From NCBI RefSeq assembly GCF_032854445.1, contig NC_088302.1, positions 2,782,023 to 2,846,022 on the forward strand: a stretch of DNA of 64,000 nucleotides. Reading direction: 5' to 3'. This DNA is from Liolophura sinensis. Lineage: Eukaryota; Mollusca; Polyplacophora; Chitonida; Chitonidae. A model generated the notes under the pieces. That model had not been told where the DNA came from, searched no databases, and was given only the letters and a program-made list of their open reading frames with translations. Positions 13,036 through 24,764 of this stretch are shown one piece after another. Position 1 is the stretch's first letter; every line of letters begins with the position of its first letter. The position numbers and the translations under genes are program-made.

Positions 13036-14305
13036 AACTGACGGCCAAAAGAAACTTTACAAAGAGTTCAGATCAATTTATTTTGCCAAAGCAAAAAACA
13101 GGATGACTGCAGTTTAATATATTGAAAAGACCAATGGCTTTAGATATTGAAAGTCTTGAGTAAGAACGGACAAAGCAGCCCTCAAATTCTGTTACAAGTG
13201 AACAAACTGAGCAGGGGTAGAAAAATAGCCATTCCATCTTGGTTAACAATGGGCAGAGTATACAAAAAGTTGATTATTTTTAAAATGAGTCAATATCATA
13301 ACCAATCAATATCGCGTGTAGCCCACCCTTGCTTTAATGTATGCAAAAACTCTCTGACGCATAGAAGAAGTCAGCCGTCTGATGAGATGATGTGGGATTC
13401 GTTGCCATTCATCTTGGAGAGCGAACGCCAGTTCTTGTCGGTTGGCTGCAAGGTGTGGCCAGCCGACGTGATGCCCCAAAGGTGTTCTGTGGGGGACATA
13501 TCTGGGGAACGTGCCAGACAGGGAAAGACGTTGACGTGCAGGAAGTTCTGTACAACTCGAGCTGTAGGGGGTCTATCGTGGTCATGCTGGTACAGGACAC
13601 CACGTGACTGCTGTTGACGGAATGGCAGGACAACACGACGCAGAATTTCATCCACGTTGCGTTGAGCTGTTAGGTTCCCGTAGATGATGACCAGTGGTAT
13701 CCGTTTCTCTGCACAAATCCCACTCCACACCATCACACTGCCGCCACCAAACTGTACCACCTCCTGAACGCATGATGCAGCCGTTCGTTCGCCTGTTCGA
13801 CGGTAAACTCGCTGTCTGCCATTGGCTCGGAACTGGCAGAACCGGCTTTCATCCGTGAAAACACGTTGCCAATCACGTCGATGCCAACGGCGTACAATTC
13901 GAGCCCATCACAACCTCTGCCCTCTGAAGTGTCGATAGGCCCTAATTCCGTGAGCCATGAGTCTCCTGGACACGGTCTGCCGACTGACCAGGTGGCATTA
14001 ATTGACGGAGACGTCACTATCAGGCAGCGGTTCCTCCTTTTGTAAGGTGCACAGGTACCCGTCTTCTCTGGGCGTAGTTACTAGTTATTTGGCTGTCCGA
14101 TGTCTGCCCGTAACGTTGCATCAAGTTTGACACAGTGACACGAGAGCGGCCGAAGGTCCTTGCAATGTGGGCATGGGTGGCTCCCATGGATACCATACCC
14201 AGAGCCCTCTCGTGTTGTTGTCGCACAAAAATTTCGTATTAATTTGCTGAAAAGGCTGGTTAACTTTAACCCACGGAGTCGTAAAGTTTCTTTTGGCCGT
14301 CAGTT
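13036..14305 (-). mobile_element. Tc1-like DNA transposon (inactive)
   Basis: The element is 1270 bp. Its ends are inverted repeats of 25 bp: 13036-13060 begins AACTGACGGCCAAAAGAAAC and the exact reverse complement lies at 14281-14305. A TA dinucleotide flanks each side (13034-13035 and 14306-14307), the target duplication expected of Tc1/mariner elements. It carries one transposase-derived region on the minus strand, listed separately. It sits downstream of msl3, outside any exon I identified. Confidence 0.93.
13306..14250 (-). pseudogene. Tc1-like transposase, broken
   Basis: Read on the minus strand, an N-terminal helix-turn-helix segment (ALGMVSMGATHAHIARTFGR) is followed by VFTDESRFC (first catalytic Asp), GGGSVMVWSGI, QHDHDRPPTARV (second Asp) and SPDMSPTEHLWG (catalytic Glu). 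Near the end, in another frame, the typical C-terminus finishing GYTRY then stop can be read at about 13306-13330. An in-frame TGA lies just upstream of the first catalytic block, and at least two frame changes interrupt the gene, so no functional enzyme is made. The gap between the second Asp and the Glu is 31 residues rather than the usual 34 of Tc1 enzymes, consistent with a small in-frame loss. Host transposases of this family cut and paste at TA sites. Confidence 0.88.
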
Positions 14306-14307
14306 TA

Positions 14308-15275
14308 GGTTGACTGCACTCTAATGGTAAAGTACGTTTTTGTGTTTTTTCAGACAATGTACACGATTCATATTCTACGTGGTGAAGTGACTTTTCTCCG
14401 CACATAAAGCTTCATTCATTGTGATTTGTCAGCGGCATGTGACAGCGTTTGTCATTTCCTGTTCAGTGTTCAATATATATATATTAAGTCAGTCCACACT
14501 TTACCGAACAGCCTTATCAATCACAGATTCAGAGAAAAAACATTTAAATAAATGTACAATCAAAGAGATAAACCATGTAAGGCGAACATATTAATTTTGC
14601 CCTGGGATAATCTCAAATTTCAACATCTTTATGGTGCTGCATGACTTAAACACCCTACCAAAGACACAATGCTCCAGCGAATCACATAATACTGACACCA
14701 GGCCAATCGGTCTGTTCCTCTTAGACCCAGTACCAAGCATAGAACTAAGATTACAGATGTTTAAATCTTGGGCATGACTCAATTCAGGATTCCACCCCGT
14801 TCACAGGGGAGATGCTTTAGCCACTATATCACTGCAGCGGGTGGTCAGGCTTGAAGAAACTTCAGACATGAGTCCTGGGGCTCGCTTCACCAAGCGCCCG
14901 CCGCGCTGCTCGCAAGTGGCTACCAAGGCGACGTAATAACTACGGTAGAGTACTGGTTGCTATGGAAGCTGCGTGCTCGCAGCGATGCCCACGCACATCA
15001 CAGCATCCTGGTAAATGTGTCTCTTTAAAGTAACACAAAGCTATAATATGAAGTGATGTTCATCATACAGACAGCTGAAAACTATGCATACAAAGACTTT
15101 CATTTATTTTTTCAGATTTTTTTAAGGGTGTTGAAAGGCATTCAAATGTTTGAATATTACGGTGGGTTATATGAACCATGCTGATGGTATCGAGGCACTC
15201 TGACATCAAATCACCTTTTTTCCTAATGTTCACCAGAAGGAAGGAATTTTTGGGAACATTATTTCAGTAATCCTT
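14308..15275. other. Spacer, no gene seen
   Basis: No convincing ORF. A GC-richer patch at about 14878-14995 looks like a fragment of a dispersed repeat, but I cannot define its ends. A short TA microsatellite lies near 14475. Confidence 0.4.
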
Positions 15276-15279
15276 TAAA

Positions 15280-15970
15280 CGTCAACGCACATCATATTGG
15301 TGGAAGAAACCCAATGACACATCATACTGGTGGAGGAAACCTAATTGCACATCATATTGGTGGATGAAACCTAAATGCACATACTATCGGTGGAGGAAAG
15401 CTAAAGTCACATCATATTGGTGGAGGAAATCATATTGGTAGAGTGAGTGAGTGCTTGGGGTTTAACGTCGTACTTAACAATTTGTCAGTTATATGACGAC
15501 AAAGGAATCCTTAGAGTGCATGTAATGTGCCTCCTTGTTGCAGGACGGATTTCCACCGTTCTTTTATCTAGTGCTGCATCATTCAGATGCCTTATCGAAG
15601 GCAAGTATGGCGTTCCGCCTGAGCCATTATACTGATACCAGTCAACCAGTCGTCACACTATCCCTTTCATGCTGAACGCCAAGTGAGGAAGTCTTAGGTG
15701 TGACTCGACCCAGGATTGACCCGGGATCTACCGGTCCCAAAGCGGACATATTGATTGAGGAAACGTAAATGCGCATTACATTGGTGGAAGAAGCTTAAAT
15801 ACACACATTATTGATAAAAGAAACCTAAATACATATCATATTGATGGAAGAAGCCTAAATACACATTATATTGGTGGAGAAAGTCTAAATACCCAGCATA
15901 TTGATGGAAGAAACCTACTTGCACATTATATTGTTGGAGAAAACCTAAATACACATCATACTGGCGGAAG
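15280..15970. repeat. Minisatellite, about 30-33 bp unit, interrupted by a SINE
   Basis: Units contain CACATCATATTGGTGGAGGA followed by AACCTAAATG. About five copies lie at 15285-15440 and about seven more diverged copies at 15750-15970. The two halves are separated by the SINE at 15441-15748, so the array predates the insertion. Confidence 0.85.
15441..15748 (-). mobile_element. SINE family B, nearly full length, minus orientation
   Basis: On the plus strand it reads from the tail (GAGTGAGTGAGTGCTTGGGG, then TTTAACGTCGTACTTAACAA) through a body (GCAGGACGGATTTCCACCG) towards the head, ending at ACCGGTCCCAAAGCGGACA. Other copies of the family are at 40300-40435, 44238-44535, 44811-45064 and 57799-58011. 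The one at 57799 shows a tRNA-like head, so the family is probably tRNA-derived. It inserted inside a minisatellite. Confidence 0.82.
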
Positions 15971-18174
15971 AGTATTGGAATTTAATGAACCCCAGACTGC
16001 CCAAATGGAAAGAGCTTGGCCCCGTGCTTAATGTCACCAATTTTCCACCAGCAGGAAATCTGCAATTTCTCTTATTAAAGCTCGCACCTCATCTGTTTAG
16101 TAATATGGAGAGGAAGACAAGCATCGTTCCAAGTGGGACACGATCTCTTTCTTTTAACAGCAGTGGTCATTGCTGCAGAAACTCCTAGGGGCCCAAACCC
16201 AGTCCTTAATGACAAACTGTCCCATTACATAATGAACACATACAGTAAAGAAAATATACCTTTTAATGCCAACAATAAACATATGGATCACAAAGCAGTA
16301 CTAATTACACCTTGCATACAAAGGTTTAATGTCCAACAAGGTTTAGGAAAGGACTGATCCGAAAAATACTGTTTTAATTAGGTTGTGGAAACCATGCAAA
16401 TCCTAGAAAGAATTACTCCAAACGAGAGAGAAGTCTCAGCGGTTCCCAGGCCCGGCGAATGCTACAAGCACATAACTGCAACAACAAAAATGTGATACCT
16501 ACATTCCTAGTTACCATAGTAACATGTTCGTAATGTTACAAGTGCTTTGTGAATCAGACCTCTAAAAGCTCACCCTGGAGTTTTGGACAAACCTTTTTTC
16601 GCATCATTAACACATTGTTTGCACTGCACTGAACAGACAAGTTATCTCCATGAAAAATAAAATCAATAAAAAGCTGTAACCTTGGCAAGTTTAGGTTACC
16701 ATAAAACCCGAGGATATCAGGACATAAAAAATTAGGTCTACAGTACCAATTTCTAATCATTTTTCATCTTAAAGACTACATGTCAGGCAAAGTTATTCCT
16801 TAGAACACTTTATTCTGAAACAAGCAGAATATTGAGGGAAACTCTACCGTTATGGTAAACATACAGTGGCTACCTTGCCCAATGCCGTCACTGCGCAGAC
16901 ATCATCGTTGAACAGAGCGACTTGTAACCTTGACGCAAATCTCTGGATAAAAAAAACTGCTGCCCACAAAACCTATCTTTAATCGAACAGATCAAATAAA
17001 ATACAAAGAAGATCTAACCACACAAAAATCACAAGTCTACACATAAACTAACTACATACCCATATATCCATTCCTCAGCTTCAGCAAAAACACAGATCAT
17101 CTTTCTGTGATGACGAGCAGTCCACATCTTGGAAATTAACTAAGAAAATTACCTTATGCTTTAAACTATTCTGTCATATCGAGGGAATGGCATTGTCATT
17201 TCCATAAACCACATCAGTAATCCTGACCAGTAACTAAGTGATCACAAACCATTATGAAATCAAGATAATTTGCCCACCAGCAAACACAAATTGACATCTT
17301 GTTGCTGCCATTAAATGTAAATAGCAGGATGACGGATCTGCATCAAAGGTCATTTGGCAGAGCAGACAACAAAAATATCACCCTCCAAATGAGACGATTT
17401 CTCACCCTGTTCTGAACTGTTGAGGAGGCACATTCACCACTTCAAACCTTTTCAATCTTAATATATTTTCCTCTTTGGTATCATCTACAGACCTTGCCAT
17501 GAACTGCTAGGTCCCTTGAGCAGTTTCAATATCAACTCAGCTTTGGCAAACTGGCACAGCACCATCATAGGTAAGCATAACACATATATAAAACAAGATA
17601 TCACATAAAATCTGCAACAGTTAACACAATGGCAAAAGGATAGTCCGGCAAGCACAGTCACAGCTTCGCAGTCAGTTTGGATTTGGCCCCATTCACTTCC
17701 ACACAGAATATTGTCAATAGCTTCACAACTCAATTTCGTATTCACGTGTGACATACATTGAATACAGCCCCCGAGTCATCGATTTTCAAAAGTGTCAAAA
17801 CCCACATCAACAAAAACTCTATGATTATAATCCATCTGATCAGTTTTGACTTCTTGTTTCTAACGTTTCAGTAGATGTATTATGCTAGAAGAGCGTTTGT
17901 CGATACTGGTTTTAACACTTTTTACAAGAACCAGGTGGCTTGGAGATTTGTTGTACATCGAACATCAGGACAATCTCCACTTGTAAGGTTAACTGCATAT
18001 ACAATTTTCTATGAGGTGGTCAACTGGAGCAGAAATGAGCACTAAGGGAAGGAGGGACCATGCTCGCTGGGCTAGCATAAAGACAAGACTAAAATAAAGA
18101 CAAGATTAAGCCAAATCGATACTAGCACTGTCCACTGGACACCACACAGCTGTCCTTCAGGTACACTTTATCAT
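15971..18174. other. Spacer, no gene seen
   Basis: AT-rich, with only short ORFs and no recognisable domain. It includes the presumed 3' UTR of the minus-strand gene ending at 18175. A small palindromic motif, GTTACCATAGTAAC, lies near 16512 inside what may be a dispersed-repeat fragment. Confidence 0.4.
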
Positions 18175-21100
18175 CTACTTCCTATGGGTGGCCACTCCGA
18201 ATTCCTTTAGTGTATCTCTCTGGCAGTTAGGGCAGATTCTGATATCCATGAGGTGGATGACATTCTGATGGCATGGACACCTCATCTGGACACGACCTCG
18301 ACACAAATACCCACATGACTTACACAGGATATTCCTCATTGGACGATCACAGTTACAGGAGTTATCTGTCCTTGTCATACTATATCCAACATAGTTGCTC
18401 TTGAACTGTAACAAGTAAAACAAAAATCATAAACACTACTGGCAGGCATTCCCAAAGGTTACAGTCATCTAGGGTTCAACTAATTATCCAGAAGTACCCA
18501 TAAGTGCTTGAAGTTACCCATCAGGACCAGTTTGGTGGCAAAATCCAGCCAAAATGTCACAAAATTCACCTTACAAATGTTTTCTGATACAGTATACTCA
18601 CACTATGGTGATATAGCATTTTTCTTTCAGCTAGTAAACGTTAAAGACGGACAGTCGGATGGAAGGTTCCATGTATGCGCCACAACAGAGTTACCGGCAA
18701 GAACGGAATCTACTCATGTGCATATGAAGTGCAGAAACGTGACGAGAAGACAAAACATCTAGAGGAAATAAATCTATAAACATAAATGGAATAAAAACTC
18801 ATTTTACAGTTAATTTTAGACTTCAAATATTTACTATTTTCAGTGGTTTTTCAGCTTCCTTTTTTTTGTATAATTTCTTTGCCGACTGAAGTGTACCCAT
18901 AAGGACCTGTTATCTTCACACTGCTACCCATACGTACACGTTTTTTGAAGGAAATGCATGTAAAATCGATCATCTCATTCTAATAAACGTACTGATGTAC
19001 TTTACTTTGCATAGTGATAAAACTGATAATTGATAAAATCCTTCTAGATCTCTTTTGTAGTGCCGGAAGAATCAGTTAACATAAAGGTGATAACCATGAA
19101 GACCAGGGTTCTGAAAGTATACCCTAAATTGATAAACTGTTGAACACAACGCATTGCAAAACATCAATCTACAATATTTTCCTTTTTTTCTTCAAATTTT
19201 CATAGTTATAAGTGACAAATGATAAACAGATGTTGGTGGCAGGATACATGAATACAACTTGTTTTGTTTGAGTACTTCCTCTGTCCTCTCAGGTCGAGAT
19301 TCCTGGCTCTATTGAGTCTTTAATGCTTGTGCTCCTACAGGAAGCGGCTGATGGGATTTAACCTTTTGATGTTGACAGAATAACTTCTTCTGATAAACTC
19401 ACCACTTTACTTTACTCTGCACATTTATGTATAGCCTCAAAAATACCCGTAAATACAGACCCATATCAAAGTATGTAACACATTACAGATTTGAGATATT
19501 ACTTCTGAAATGTTTAAAGCTAGAAATCTAACTTTATATCATATACAGGTGGTAAACAATAAATAATGCAGGAGATCCACAGTTTTGTGTGGCAATCCTT
19601 TGTTTCAGTCGTGCATATTGGACTAAATTTCTGAAGGAAATGAACAACAGACTGATAAAATTCTCAGATTAAACTGGAAATATAAAATAAACAATCTATT
19701 TTTATTGTCAGAAGCAAACACAAATTATACATAAGAAAAATTATGCGCATATACATTTAATGGCACACTTTCTAAAAAAAAAGAAAGGATTATGAAGGCC
19801 TCATATTCCCTTTTTTCTTATTTTTACACTGTTTATACATTTAACAGGCATATCCGAGAGAAATATGACAAAGCAAAACAGGCAACACAACCAAAGAATT
19901 ATATAGCAGTACAAGACATAGGGACTATACAATGTTAACAGAGGTAACATAACATGTGACTATATTAACACCTCCTATCTGACTGCTTAGTTTTTCCACA
20001 AGATCAGGCATTTTTTGTGCTTGCCAGTTTGTCGTCAATTTCAAAATATATTGTTCAAAGATTCACAGTTGCTGTTTGTCCAAAGCTTGTCAGTGTAACT
20101 CGCTTGAAAAGGTTCGCATAAATAATGTAACAAAGGGCATTTAAGCATTTGTCAAAGTAAGATTTAAGCAATGGAAATTTTTCAAGAAAAGGTTGGACCT
20201 CGATTACATTTTTTCATACACCAACTTGTCTGAGCTAAAAGAAAGGCCATTTTTTCCAAACAATTTGTCTGCGATAATTTGCCTTTCTTTCAATGAGCAA
20301 CCAAGCAACCAACCTTAGACAGTAACCTTGCTACATTTTCTCTACAATCGAGGTCCAACAAAAGGGAAACATAATTTCAGTGGCTTTATTAAAGCAAAGT
20401 TTACCTTTCCGTTCACAAGTAAATAAGAAAAAAAACAAATGGTAAATTTCAAATTCCCCGTCCCAGAGTAAAAACATCACGCCAAGTATTATTGGACTCT
20501 CTCCAGACTCCCTGTGATTAACAGCATAATGTTTATGAACAACAGTTGTCACATAACGAGCACCTAATTTAATAGTCTCGTTTACTCCTAGCACACTCCT
20601 TGAATCAACAACATTTTGTTTTAAATCAAGCATTTGTTCGTCTGAATAAACTATGACCGAAGAGAGCTTTCCCTTCCTATGAATGGTCATCTGTTTGTCT
20701 GGATGGTCATGTTGTATCGAAAGTACTTCAAGTACTTTGTCTGACACATTACCTCTAACATAAACACACTTTCTTCTTTTCAGTATAAATTTTGACCCAA
20801 ACTTGCTTAAAGTTTCGGGGGTCATAGAAAGAATCGTCTTCAATCATTTGCTGATAAACCGGACGAGGAAGTTTGGACCTGACATCCAGAGCAATCTGCT
20901 CCATGATTTAAGGATCTGTCTGGATAGAACGAATTTCTCTTTTGCGATGCCCTGGGACATGGCTATGTTTTTGATTCTGCTCCTGATGCCACACCTACTC
21001 TTACTGTTATAATCTTGTTGTCATCTCAGGGCAGCATAATATCTACGAAGGTTAATAACGTCAAAATCCAATGGCTGCTCACCATTTGGGACATAGGTGA

Positions 21101-24100
21101 CTTTCCTGTTGACTTGCTGCACAGTACAATAAGCTTTGTACTTAAAATAAACCATCTTTACTTTCGCTGACCCTTCCCTTAATAAACATGTATTAGCTGT
21201 AGTCTCCCTAACTCCACAGTCATCAGGAAAGTCACATCTCCCCCTTTTTTCAACATTATGACCCTTACTTACTCTAAAATATACATCAGTTTTTTTCTCC
21301 TCTAGGCACAGAGTCAAGTACATCAAGACCATTTGACAACGGATCATCTGACATCCAAGGACAAAAATTCACCTGAAAGAGATGACTACCATTGTATGTG
21401 TCCTCAGTGTCATTGTTTGCGCTGATTGGCTCCAACTGTGGGTCGAATTCTACAAAACAAAGAAAATTATATTATCCACCTGAAAAATGTCTACCTCATA
21501 CACATTGTGAGAAACGCAAATATTGATGTTTGAAGGGATGGCTATTTGTAGAGAAAATGTCACTACCATACAGTTAGCTTAAAGGGAGAATGTTAAAACA
21601 TATATCATACCCTGATGTGTTTAAAAGCAAGGCATTCATTTAATGCATCATCGCTTCCATTGTGCAAATAAAACGGATTAGGCTAATTGTCTCCAGTTCA
21701 ATTCCTTACCTTTGGACTTGTTTCAGGTGAAGATGAAATCTCTACTGTTTCCGGTAACAGTGGTACAAAATGGTTAGTGGTCCAATACCCAACATTCCTT
21801 CTATCGAGTATTTTGTAAGATCAGTCTAGAAGGCTGTTTACAGACAGGTGAGTGAAGTCTACACCTATGTGTTTGCACAAGACAGAAGCAGCGGCTGGTA
21901 TCGCCAGTACTGATGAATATACCCCATCCTTGGCACATTCAAGGCACGCCTCAGTGTAGTCTGGAGACACCAGATGCAACTCTGTTGTCTTCATCACATC
22001 ACCATACCCCAGCCACCCAACCAACTCAATCACAGTAAACACCCACCGCTGGGGTGCCATGGCCTTGTTTCCGTAAGTCGCCGATGACAGGACATTAAAC
22101 AGGCAATTTCCGTCAGGGGTGGATGTGCCCAGCCGGTGACTTCAGATCCCTCATACTTCCCTCAGAATCTTGGCCGATGTCCTGTCATTACCAATGCTTT
22201 CCATGAATGCTTTGGAAGGTGGATCCGTTACCTTTGTTTTTCTGATCAAAATTCTCTCCATTACTGTGACAGTTTAAATTATTCCATGCGGGCGGAACAG
22301 GCGTCTCCCCGTTGCACTAAGGCCTTGGAAAAATCATATCCGGTGCCCGTGTTCAAGCAAGAGGTGCAGTGGAAGTCCTAGTCCATCTCGTCCAAAGCAC
22401 TACTCTGTTCTAGGGTCAATTCCTCGCCCCTGTCGTGAAAGCATACAGATTGCAGTTTCCACAGAATATGGACCAGTCCGTGTGTCAGCATTCCTCGCGA
22501 CAAGAACCACATGGTCAAAGAGTAGATTTCTTCCCTCGATTGAAAGGTTTTCAAATCTGCACATGTGATAAACTACATGTAGATTGTGTACTTTCATATA
22601 GGAGTATGACAGTCGCTGTGCTTTATTCCACTTTTACACACAGTTTCTCCTTCCTTGAGTCTATTAATCCATAAGGTCAACTCACCAATCGCTGGTGCAA
22701 CTGCACTGGGCTAATCCAACAATCCCCAATAAAACAAAATCCATACAAGACAGCTGATCAGTAGGTAAGTCATCCTGTGTTAGCATTACTCAAAAAGTCA
22801 TCTCTTGGCAGGGAAGCTACTATCTTCACAAGCACTTCTCACCGAGCGAGTGTTTTTAAATTTCAATGAAGCGCCTGTTTCACATTAAAATGGTTTAAAA
22901 TTTGGAACTTATACAAATATATACAGTATACACGTCGCACTTGTTACAGGCACAGGTTTCTGTAGAAAGTTCTCTTGATTGTTCTTTATCTCAACTGTCA
23001 TTTCTGTATCAAAAATGTCACACGCCAATAATTAAGTTTTAGAATCTATTCCAATCATTGATTTATTTATTCATTTATTTGATTGGTGTTTTACGCTCTC
23101 CTCAAGAATATTTCACTTCAACGTAGGTGGTCACCACTATGAGGGGAGGAAACTGGGAAGAGCCCGTGAGAAACCCACGACCATCCACAAGTTGCCAATC
23201 CTTGAAGTATGTACTGTCATTAAAACGCAAACCTAAAACTGATGTACGTATCTAAATCTAGCCGAAAGCATTTTACATTTTCTTGTCTTCAGAGGATACT
23301 TTGTTTGAACGATTTTATCAATTACATGGCCATTTTCTTCAAAAACTGTGTCATGGGTGCAATATGAAGATAACAGGTCCTTGTAGGTACACTCCAGTCT
23401 AAGAAGAAATGTGACAAAAAAGGACAGTAGATAAAGTAGTGAAACAGTAGCCATTTTCTTAAAAAAACTGTGTCCTTTTGGGTACCGATATGAAGATAAC
23501 TTGTCCTTATGTTATATATCTGCCTACTTGTACATATAAATATGCAAAGTACATCAGTAAGTTCATAAGAATGAGACTTGATTATATGCGCATTTCACTC
23601 AAAAAACGTGTTTATGGGTAGCGGTAACATGAAGATAACATGGGTACTTATGGGTACACTCCAGTCTGCAAAGAAATTTTACAAAAAGAGAAAGCTGAAA
23701 AAGCAGTGAAAATAGTAAATATTTAAAGTTTAAAATTAACTGTAAAAACAGTTTTTATTCTTTTGATGTTTATATATTTATTTCCTCTAGACATTTTGTC
23801 TTCTCATCAAGTTTTTGCACTTTGTATACTGGTGAGGTGATTCAGTCCTTGTTGGAAACTCTGACATGGCGCATGTATAAAACCTTCCACACGACTGTCC
23901 GCCTATAACGTCTACCAGTTGAAATAACACACATACCAGCTGTTATAACACACCAAAGTGTGAGCATACTGTATCAGACAACATTTGTAACGGGAATTTT
24001 ACGACATTTCGCCTGGATTTTGCGGCCAAACTGGTCCTTATGGGTAACTCTGACCACTTATTGGAACTTAGCATAATTGGTTGGACCAGTCGTCTATAAA

Positions 24101-24764
24101 ACTGACTACCATCAAATAAATCTCAATTTGGCAGTTGTAAAGACAAGGCTCCTTTTGATAGTCAATGAGCCTCCTCTCAAATGTTCATTGTAAAAAGCAG
24201 CTGCTTCAATGAACTGACGTCACGCTACCATATGACAGCAAGCTCACATTTCCAAATTTTTAGTATGGATTCAAAAACAATCAAATAAATTGGTATTAAT
24301 GAATAGGCCTAAATGTCAATACACTCTGATATACTTCGACATAAAAATATGACCTTTTCCAACCCAACCACCTAAAACAATGACATCTCTCAATGGTTTT
24401 CAATTTTCCAAAAGCTAAAATGTCCTTCAACTTTTTTTGTCCACAAATATCAAGAAATTGTTGGATGTCTGCGAAGATATTTAGCTCAACTGTGGAACTT
24501 TATCTCCTCAGTTTTGCGCTGAATATATATCAAATTCTTTGAACAGCTAGGACTAAATTTACCTAATATGTACCTAACAAAACGTGTCCTACGGTTCCAA
24601 AATATCGCGTCGTCAAGCAAGTGTAGAATTTGTAGAAGTTTACTTACGGCTGGTGAGGAGGACTTGATGAAGGACAACATGGTTTCCATCGTCCTCCCTC
24701 GGCCGATTGACGGCATCGCATGTCCCTGCTCAGCTGGAGTCGCGGTAACGCTGCAGTCTGTCAT
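18175..24764 (-). CDS. Small cysteine-rich (zinc-ribbon-like) protein, two exons
   Basis: Exon 1 is 24764-24648 (39 codons, ATG in a CACCATGA context, donor GTAAGTA). Exon 2 is 18405-18175 (76 codons plus TAG) after acceptor TTGTTACAG. Both junctions are phase 0, giving 115 residues. The N-terminal exon encodes a low-complexity leader with TMETMLSFIKSSSPA. Exon 2 is rich in Cys/His: SCNCDRPMRNILCKSCGYLC, then RCPCHQNVIHLMDIRICPNC. The paired CxxC-type knuckles suggest zinc binding. I do not recognise a named family and assign no function. The single intron of about 6.2 kb is almost entirely a MULE transposon. I found no convincing extra exon in the intron, but a short one cannot be excluded. 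Confidence 0.68.
18472..19014 (+). repeat. Left terminal inverted repeat of the MULE
   Basis: It matches the reverse complement of 23541-24087, for example AGGACCAGTTTGG, GATACAGTAT, CTAGAGGAAATAAAT and TACTGATGTACTTT in the same order with the same spacing. It starts at GGGTTCAACTAATTAT, immediately after the 9 bp target duplication. Confidence 0.85.
20331..21438 (-). pseudogene. MULE-like transposase remnant, multiple frameshifts
   Basis: Read on the minus strand, pieces in different frames follow one another. FDPQLEPISANNDTEDTYNG leads into VYFRVSKGHNVEKRGRCDFP and a Cys-bearing stretch ending VTYVPNGEQP, loosely like a FLYWCH DNA-binding module. Next come MSQGIAKEKFVLSRQI and RSKLPRPVYQQMIEDDSFYD. 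The largest piece (20843-20331) has VLGVNETIKLGARYVTTVVH and SPIILGVMFLLWDGEFEIYH, the arrangement seen around the first acidic residue of MULE-like DDE enzymes. The expected Asp appears as Asn (GVNET). The family call is tentative; its position between long TIRs with a 9 bp duplication supports it. Confidence 0.5.
21821..22141 (-). pseudogene. OTU-like cysteine protease domain remnant (in MULE)
   Basis: On the minus strand an open segment of about 106 codons begins after a TGA and ends at a TGA. Near its start it reads STPDGNCLFNVLSSATYGNK. The DGNCLF core is the hallmark of OTU-type proteases, holding the catalytic Asp and Cys. Then come VFTVIELVGWLGYG and SPDYTEACLECAKDGVYSSV, with AIPAAASVLCKHIGVDF near the end. 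Related segments occur in many repetitive invertebrate proteins. The expected C-terminal His motif is not clear. Upstream sequence to about 22600 has coding-like fragments in shifting frames. I interpret it as part of the MULE cargo and not a host gene. Confidence 0.6.
23077..23200 (-). mobile_element. SINE family A fragment (3' part)
   Basis: The plus strand reads TGATTGGTGTTTTACGC, the reverse complement of the family A tail, then the reverse complement of its body (GGAAACTGGGAAGAGCCCG, ACCCACGACCATCC). The head is missing. It is nested inside the MULE. Confidence 0.75.
23541..24087 (-). repeat. Right terminal inverted repeat of the MULE
   Basis: The inverted partner of 18472-19014. Just inside it, at about 23230-23540, two further diverged copies of the GTACCCATAAGGACC...GTTATCTTCAT motif occur in the same orientation, giving a sub-terminal repeat cluster on this side that is larger than on the left. 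Confidence 0.85.

Larger units (their letters stand above)
18472..24087 (-). mobile_element. MULE-type DNA transposon with OTU-like domain, about 5.6 kb
   Basis: The ends are long inverted repeats (18472-19014 and 23541-24087, by eye about 80% identical). Directly outside are AGTCATCTA (18463-18471) and AGTCGTCTA (24088-24096), a 9 bp target duplication with one mismatch, as expected for the Mutator-like superfamily. The interior holds, on the minus strand in order, an OTU-like protease segment (22141-21821) and transposase-like remnants (about 21438-20331). All coding is broken by frameshifts. Animal MULEs of the Phantom group carry FLYWCH-type DNA-binding domains; membership here is a suggestion. 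A SINE fragment (23077-23200) is nested inside. The element sits in the intron of the 115-residue gene. Confidence 0.75.

Noticed and set aside
13147-13617. Plus-strand ORF of 156 codons
   Set aside because: It is the antisense of the Tc1-like transposase; the minus strand carries the recognisable motifs.
17485-17754. Minus-strand ORF of 89 codons as a further exon of the 115-residue gene
   Set aside because: It lies 3' of a clear stop codon in exon 2 and shows no splice signals or domain.
21361-21450. Extra exon (acceptor near 21440, donor CAG/GTGAAT near 21373) for the 115-residue gene
   Set aside because: The reading frame continues through the donor into the MULE coding remnant, and the segment lies inside the transposon.
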